From: Sequoia sempervirens
Taxonomy: Eukaryota > Streptophyta > Pinopsida > Cupressales > Cupressaceae
Direction: 5' to 3'
Assembly (NCBI GenBank): GCA_007258455.2
Contig: VDFB02193867.1
Location: forward strand, 533,687,071-533,751,070
DNA length: 64,000 nucleotides
Position numbers and translations under genes: made by a program. A model generated the notes under the pieces. The model saw only the letters and a program-made list of their open reading frames with translations. It ran no database searches and was not told where the DNA came from. How positions within the stretch are numbered: position 1 is the first letter of the stretch; each line of letters begins with the position of its first letter. Shown piece by piece: positions 57,781 to 64,000 of this stretch.

Positions 57781-57999
57781 TGTGGCAACAAAAATTATAC
57801 TCCCTTCTTGGAGAAAGTATAAGTTATTGCTTAATTTGGACCCATTTCAGTACCCTTGCATTAAATTCCCTTTAAATCATCATTATTAGGTCACTAATAC
57901 TCGAGGCTTATTTCAACTAAAATCCCAAAAAAATCAATAAAAGCATTAATTTTTCTAATAACCTATCATTGGTCCACCCGAAAAATCTAGGGTGGGACT
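57781..57999 (+). repeat. X 3' LTR, first 219 bp (copy F)
   Basis: Matches the start of LTR E (34,750-34,988) up to gggact, where similarity stops abruptly at the TGTTGG start of element Z. The remainder should lie beyond Z, outside the window. Confidence 0.78.
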
Positions 58000-59289
58000 T
58001 GTTGGCCTTCTCTAATGGTTCAATGACTAAGCCCTTAGAGTTGTGACTTAGAGATTATACATCTACACTAAGTAGTTATCTTACTCATCATGAAGGTGCA
58101 TTTCATTGTCAACCTAGGGATGTGAACTTGAAATGGGTTAGCACTGTATGTGCACTAGGACTCCACTGTAGTCATCCTTAAACTAGAAAAGAAACAGTAA
58201 TGAAAATAAAATGTTGGAAATAAATTAACATAAGCATTGAGCATGAATCAAAAAATACACTGAGCATCAATAACTAGATTGGAAATGGATGACATAAATA
58301 GAAATCTAAACAAATAGATAGGAAACTACTTTGTCTACCTTGGTTGTAGGAACAGTCATAGAACAAAGTTCTAATGGCTACAGTAACAAACATTTGTTGA
58401 AACCGATACTAATTACTAAGCATAAAATTAACTTTTAAAACAAATGGGTGGAATTTTCACCAAGTGGGCCCCCTTGAATGAGTCTTCCCTAGGCTAACTC
58501 AAATGCAACAAATCATAATATCATTTTATTCCTTGAAAACATGATCACAACATATCAACAATATGACTGTATTACATAAAATAGAAATGTAAGTACAATT
58601 TCATAACATCCAACCTTGTGAAAAGGGGCATCTGACCATTATTTATAGAGGGAAAAGCTTATAATTAACCCTAACTAACTAGACAGTCGCCTCTAGAAAA
58701 ATGGGAGGATTCCATTTATTGAAAGTATGGAAAAGAGAGGGAGGAAGTTATGCATGCACCAGATTTGGTCAAAGAAGACATTCCCCAATGAGGATCTAGC
58801 ACAACAAACTTCGTAGATTTTCTCAACTAGCAAACATGACCATTTAAAAGGTAGTTACAACTTCCATACAAGCTAGGAAATTCCCTCCATTGGAAATTTC
58901 CCTCCATTGAGTGTTTTCCCTCCTTTGACCTCTTAATGACCATATTTTTGACTTCCTTAACAACTAACCAGCTGGTAGGAACTTCTCCCACTTTACAAGC
59001 TTCATTTATATCTGCATCTTGATGTGAACCTGCATGATGATATTAGAACACACAAAACAATTGCATATACATAATTATCTTAAAGTAACATCCATTCAAC
59101 CACATGTAAAATTAACATAGATAATCCACATAGCATGTTAATATCATTAAAATTCAAGAGGATAAGTTCATTCCCAAGGTTCATAAATATAAGGAAAAAA
59201 CATGGAGAACATTAATAACCAAGTGCCAAAGTCTATACTATCAACAGCAAATATATGATAAACCCAAGATCCATTAATTGGACTCATCA
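58000..59289 (-). repeat. Z 3' LTR (inferred)
   Basis: Bounded on the left by the break in LTR F (TGTTGGCC at 58,000) and on the right by CTCATCA (59,289) next to a PPT. Termini are TG...CA. Only one copy is in the window, so the limits rest on the flanking evidence. Confidence 0.6.
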
Positions 59290-59302
59290 TCTGCCCCCAA
59301 CC
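59290..59302 (-). other. Z polypurine tract
   Basis: Minus strand AGGTTGGGGGCAGA just before the LTR start TGATGAGTCC. Modest but in the right place. Confidence 0.5.
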
Positions 59303-59876
59303 TAATGATCTATTTGTCCTCCAACAATAGCTCTATTCCTTTTCCTTGTCAAATATTTGAAGTCACCAACTGCCAATTGTCTTAGCTTATTCTCTATAGT
59401 ATCTGAATTGGGATCCTAGTAGAACCCCTACTTGTTTTCCAATATGCTCCACCTTGGCCTTTCTATAGCTATGTCATACTAATAGTATGTGTAATATGGT
59501 ACTGGCCACAATAGAGTAAGTGGCTGAAATGTCAAGTGAAGCCAAATTGTTGCCTCATCCTTCCAATCTATATGTACCTAGTACTTCATTTACATGTTGA
59601 AACATAATTTTGCAAGGAATAGGGTTCAACCTGTTTCAACTGACCTGTCAAACTATTCCATCGCTATGATAGGTACCCCAGTACTATTTTCCCTATAGTA
59701 TTAACTACCTAATCATATTCCTGGTATGCTTCATCCCTAATATGAATGATTCTGTGTTTATAGCTCAGACAATAAAGAATTATGTGCCATTTATAGTAAA
59801 TGTCTGAAGGGTTACTAGATTCAGCTCTGAGAGGAAAGGGGGTATGGAGTTCTCTTTCCCTATATATTTTAAACTA
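59303..59876. other. Z spacer between extra ORF and PPT
   Basis: Non-coding; nothing recognised. Confidence 0.5.
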
Positions 59877-61800
59877 CTACCCCCAACTAACTTCATTATG
59901 GATCCATGATATGAATGCTCTCAAATGGATATCTCCAATGTATAGCAATGGGTTCCAGTCATGATCATTAGGCACAACATAGTTATGCAAGTACAATTCA
60001 AACAACAAATTTTTAACTTCAAGAGGAGAGGATTGGTAGGCTTGGAAAAAATCATGTAGGGTTTCAATAGAAGGGCTTAATCTTGAAATAACCCTTGATA
60101 GCTTGAAGGAAAGATGACACTCCTTTAAATGCAGTGCATATACTCTTGGAGGAGTTCTGCATGCCATGATTTGGGGTACTAAAGCTACCACATTATCTAC
60201 CTTATCCTTCAAGGAAACAATCTTTGTATTCTTTTTTACTTCTTCCTGTAGCTTGAGTCTTTCCTTTTTCCACTCCTCTTTCCTTTGCATTTCATTCCAT
60301 AAGTTCAGGGCTACAAGATTCCATGAAAAAGTTGGAGGTTTATGTTTTCCTACCAAGATCTTTCCTCGCACTAGTTCATGTTGTTCAAATGACACCAATT
60401 GTAGTGATTGTTTTTGTTCATCTTGCTTTGGTTGTAGTGGTTCCTAATTTTCAACCTACTCTACAATAGTAGCAAGCTCTACTAATCTTATGTTTTCTTG
60501 TTCCTCCAAAATTTCTTCCACCTCAACATTTACCTGCCCCTTAGGAGCTTCAGTCTCCTTCCTAGGTGTTCTTCTGAGTCTAGGGCTTCTTTTTGGAGGC
60601 ATATCAATAGTTGGAACATCTGGTTTTGATTTCTCTGGAGGGATTTTACATTTCTCGGCCACTACAGGAAGACCAATTTCATTAGCTTTCCATTTCCTAA
60701 GGCTTGGTATTACTTTTTCTGATGTTTGCTTCTTGTCCTTCCCTTCTCTAATTTCTTCCTCTCTTATTTGTGCTTCCTCTTTTCTAATGGTAGACCTAGT
60801 ACGAATTGGAGTTTTAGGGAGAACATTGACATTAGGGTCTACGGATGAACTTTCTTCATCCAAATATCTGATTCAAAGGAGATAATTTCTATTGTTGACT
60901 CAGCTGCAAGAGGTTCTGTGCTAGGGTTTGTGCCAGAGGTTGAAGCTCCAGGAGTGTTTTAGCAACCCTCTCACCCCTACTAACCCTATGAGCTTGGGGC
61001 TAACCTATATGACTCACATTTTCCAATTTGAACTAATCAATGTTCAAAAATTCTTCCCATGACATACCAAACACTTCTTGTAAAGATTTTTCTACTAAAA
61101 ATTTTATCAAACAGTGATGGGAGACATGATTGTCACTACCTTTTTGTGTTTTAGCTACCATGATTGCAAGGACGTTGTACAACACATTGGGTACGTTCAT
61201 CCTTCTTCCATGTATCATATGGTTTAGGAGCTTAAAATACACAAAATGGAGGCATGATTGGAAGCCCTCATAGGATATATTTGAAAATGTAGACATCAAC
61301 TTGTTTCCACTTTTCTGGTAGAGAAGTTCTCCTTATTCCTTGCTTATCTACAACAAGTGGAGGATTACTAGGTTTAGTGAATTTTTCCCTAGCTAACCTC
61401 ACATCCTTGGAAGCAGGGTATGGCTCTCCTTCAACAAACAAAATTGTTACTTTAGCAATTCTCTCCTCAGTGGCTATAACTTCCATCCCTTTTACCATTT
61501 CCTTCCTGTCAAAAAGTGTTTGTGCAAATTACAGAGTAATGTCATCATTGAAACTGTCTAGTTTCATAAAGTAGTCCAACCATCAACAATTCCTGAATTT
61601 GGCTAGAGAGAGTGCATCTCGCAGTATCGTGTCATGAATTGTAGGTTCATTTCTAATATGTTGTTCTCCCATTTTTTCTACCCACAATCAGGAAAACACT
61701 TCTACAAAATTTTCTTTCCTACAATCCTTCTCTGAAAACCCAATTTCTTCTGCTTCCTGCAACTCTTCTTTAGTGCTAACACCAATGTCATGTAACTCTT
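59877..61800 (-). pseudogene. Z extra ORF downstream of integrase, unrecognised
   Basis: A long coding region of roughly 600 codons in the same direction as pol, now broken. Its last third is one frame from 60,863 to the TAA/TAG region at 59,877, with two TAG stops near 60,440-60,460 where CAG fits. It begins with a basic and acidic, Lys/Glu/Arg/Pro-rich segment (MPPKRSPRLRRTPRKETEAP). A probable coiled coil (EEWKKERLKLQEEVKKN) follows, and then a more globular end (LKECHLSFKLSRVISRL ... HDWNPLLYIGDIHLRAF). Upstream pieces at 61,498-61,268 and 61,299-61,033 are in other frames. No membrane segment or signal peptide is visible, which argues against an envelope-like protein. Function not known. 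Confidence 0.55.
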
Positions 61801-62399
61801 AAATTTACCTTTTGGTGACATTATGACTATGACTAAGGTAGTAAAGAAACATAAATGAGGGGTATCATCAAGGAAAATGGCAGCAATTTAGTGTCGCATC
61901 ATACATGTAGACCGTCATTTCAACTATTTCAAATTGGCTCATTTTAAATTTACTGACATGTATGACACATGGACATGTGGGTTCACACTCCCCCCAACCT
62001 AAATTGGAGCATGTGTCTACACAAGCTAGGATGTAACTATGATGTGATAGGGCAGAGTACTTGAATATGTGCTATCTGAAATATCAACATTAATATATAG
62101 TAATTAAATAAATGCATTTAAGATAATTAAGATATAGCAAGTTCTTACACAAGTACCTAAAAATTTGGAGTGTTATTTGCAAAGAATGTGGAGGGAAGTA
62201 TGAGTTAATTTAAAAGTACAGTTGATTATTAAATGCAGTGGTGATGTTATGAAGTGATGGTGGAGTTATGGAAGACAGAGAAAGGATGGAGATGGATGGG
62301 CGGATGGATTTATTAATGAAGAAGTTGATTCCCACAAAAGTGGGAATCTTTATTATGATTGGATACATACCTTGACTAGTCAGAAGAAGGGACACTAGG
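61801..62399. other. Z spacer between integrase and extra ORF
   Basis: Non-coding; no domain recognised. Confidence 0.45.
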
Positions 62400-63750
62400 T
62401 CTGCTTCCTTCAGTTGTAGGAACTTTTGAGGTTTAGTGTTGAATAAATTTATGCATGAATTCTTGTTTGGAAGTCGGCTTATGATATAACCTGAGACGAT
62501 GATCGTTGATTAGGAGCTTGAATCTAACAGGGTCATAGGTTGTGAGTTGAACAACACCATTGGAGAAGACTTCTGCAACTTCATACGGTCCCAACCACCT
62601 AGTTTTCGGTTTTTCTACATTATCTTGATACCTGGAGTCATAAAGGAGATCCCAGTCACCTAGTTGGAACTTCTTTTCCTTTATGTATTTGTCATTCCAT
62701 CTGATTCTCTAATTTTGCACTATCTTAGCATGATGAAGAGCTGACTTTCTCATCTCATCCAAGGAATTTAGTTGCATGATCCTATCATTTTATGCCTTAG
62801 ATATATGTCTACCCCAACATCTAGTGTTGTTCTAAGATTTTTATGCTCAAACTCTATAGGCATCATGGTTGTTTTTCCATACAATAATTCAAAAGGAGTG
62901 AAACCAATGGTTATCTTTCAAGTGGTTCTATAAGCCGAGACAACTTCTGGAAACCTATTTTCCCAATCTTTCCTATGTATTTCCATTATTATTTTTTGTC
63001 AAAATAACCTTTATTTCCCTATTTGTCACTTCAGACTAGCGATTGGTCTGAGGGTGATAGGGGGTAGATTTCCTATTCCTTACATTATATTCATTGACTA
63101 ATGTTGTGACAAGAGTTGATGTAAACTGAGCCCCTTGATTTATAACTATCTCCTTAGGAACCCCATAACATGTGAAGATTTCTTCATAAAGGAATTTTGT
63201 AACTTTATTATCTCTGGCATGTTTCATAGCTTTAACCTCAACCCACTTTTTCACATAGTCAGTGCAAACCAGGACATGTATGATTTACCATTTGATGGTG
63301 GATCAATTGGACCTAAAAAATCAAGTCCCCATTTATCAAATAGTGTGATGACTACCTGAGGGTATAGAGGAATCTCATCAGATTTAGTTGGGCGACCCTA
63401 CTTTCACATCTATCACACTTCCTAGTATACTTTCTTGCATCCTTATGAAGTGTGGGCCAATAATATCTTGTATTAAGAATCTTCATTGATGTCCTCTTAA
63501 CTGCAAAGTTCCATCCACAGGGTTCATTATGACATGCATGTAGTATATCATATGTTTTATCTTCCCTTACACATCTCCTCATCACATGATCTGGTCCAGT
63601 ATAGAATAGACATCCTGTAATCCATGAGAAAGGAATTTTTTTCTCAATAAGAACCCTTCTCTCTTTTGGAGAAAAATGAGGGGGAACTCTCCCTATAACC
63701 AGATAATTGGCTATATCTACATACCAAGGTGTGTGCACACTGATGGAAAA
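62400..63750 (-). pseudogene. Z integrase
   Basis: The frame 63,738-63,352 holds the zinc-binding domain: YDILHACHNEPCGWNFAVKR and YTRKCDRCESR. In the usual motif GGHF the His is replaced (GWNF), so one zinc ligand is lost. The core at 63,254-63,036 has KKWVEVKAMKHARDNKV, YGVPKEIVINQGAQFTS, where Asn (INQ) stands in place of the catalytic Asp, and STPYHPQTNR. The C-terminal part continues in other frames to about 62,400 (LGDWDLLYDSRYQDNVEKPK, TRWLGPYEVAEVFSNGVVQL). It is inactive as it stands. Confidence 0.82.
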
Positions 63751-64000
63751 AAAAATTCATTAGGGAAGGAGTCATCAATGACTTGAGTGTCCTCTGATGT
63801 AGTCAATATGGAGAGAAAGTTTGCACAAAATTTTTCTTACCCAATTTATCAACAATGGTAATATAAAATTCCTATATTAGTAACAACCACCTTGCTAGCC
63901 TACCTGAAGTCAAGGGCTTATTCATGAGGTATCTTATGGTTGCATGGTTTATATGAACAAAGATATGATATTGTGTTATGTAATGCCAAAACTTGTTAAG
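63751..64000 (-). pseudogene. Z RNase H, C-terminal end (runs off the window)
   Basis: From the right edge: LNKFWHYITQYHIFVHINHA, TIRYLMNKPLTSGRLARWLL, a TAG where CAG fits, then EFYITIVDKLGKKN. This is the end of a Ty3/gypsy RNase H, directly before the HTPWYVDIANYL linker to integrase. Confidence 0.75.

Larger units (their letters stand above)
34750..57999 (+). mobile_element. Tat-like LTR retrotransposon X, split by element Y and truncated by element Z
   Basis: Two segments (34,750-44,191 and 54,594-57,999) that make one element once Y is removed. The order is LTR E, PBS, leader, an extra LTR-like block (copy A), protease, G-patch, RT, RNase H, second RNase H, integrase, [Y], antisense PMD ORF, PPT, LTR F. 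LTR E and the surviving 219 bp of LTR F are clearly the same subfamily (TGTGGCAAC start, then actcccttctt and gcttaatttggacccatttc). The capsid part of gag is missing. Protease and integrase each have lost a catalytic acid. The plan mirrors T1. Confidence 0.72.
58000..64000 (-). mobile_element. Athila-like Ty3/gypsy element Z, 3' part
   Basis: Minus-strand element entering from the right edge: end of RNase H, integrase, an extra sense ORF, PPT and 3' LTR. The blocks HTPWYVDIANYLVIG and RRYWPT-like NTRYYWPTLHKDARKY are typical of Athila-lineage pol, and an extra ORF after integrase is common there. It is inserted in LTR F of X. The 5' LTR, gag, protease and RT should lie beyond base 64,000. 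Confidence 0.68.

Noticed and set aside
59877..60863. Envelope-like protein in Z
   Set aside because: No signal peptide, membrane span or Cys pattern was seen; the sequence is hydrophilic with a coiled coil.

Overview
The window looks like intergenic DNA from a seed plant with a large, repeat-rich genome. Sequence is AT-rich, there are no compact gene clusters, and nearly everything recognisable is a decayed LTR retrotransposon, many of them nested. A gymnosperm fits the old, heavily mutated insertions, but the sequence alone does not settle the species. I see no intact host gene. The only host-like coding piece is a short fragment resembling the EDS1/PAD4/SAG101 immune-regulator family (21,146-21,682), followed by a long inverted repeat.

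Layout. (1) 1-929: C-terminal part of a hAT transposase. (2) 3,599-19,339: a near-complete Ty3/gypsy element of the Tat type ('T1'), minus strand, with two ~1.2-kb LTRs, near-matching 5-bp target duplications, PBS, PPT, gag, protease with a G-patch, RT, two RNase H domains and integrase. Between integrase and the 3' LTR it carries an antisense ORF with a plant mobile domain (PMD). (3) 19,345-29,343: the EDS1-like fragment, the inverted repeat, AT-rich DNA, a 34-bp minisatellite and a broken minus-strand gypsy remnant. (4) 29,349-31,331: a plus-strand gypsy element with intact target duplications, whose body is replaced by a 100-N assembly gap. (5) 33,424 to about 34,670: a short Copia-like remnant.

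(6) 34,750-64,000 is best read as a nest. Element X (plus strand, Tat-like) starts with LTR E at 34,750. It runs through protease, RT, two RNase H domains and integrase to 43,790, then is split by element Y (44,192-54,593). Y has its own LTRs, PBS and PPT and a perfect CTTAT target duplication. X resumes at 54,599 with its own antisense PMD ORF, PPT and the start of its 3' LTR. That LTR is cut at 57,999 by element Z, a minus-strand Athila-like element that leaves the window on the right. Y lacks RT and integrase, so it is non-autonomous, and it holds part of a Copia element.

How the parts relate. T1 and X share an unusual plan: sense gag-pol, then an antisense PMD gene with an acidic tail, then the 3' LTR. 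The LTRs of X, Y and related copies share TATA boxes and small hairpin modules, one with an apparent compensatory base change. Most ORFs are interrupted, and many in-frame stops sit where CGA, CAG or TGG codons would fit, as expected from deamination of methylated cytosines. Domain calls are from recognition by eye; no database search was run.
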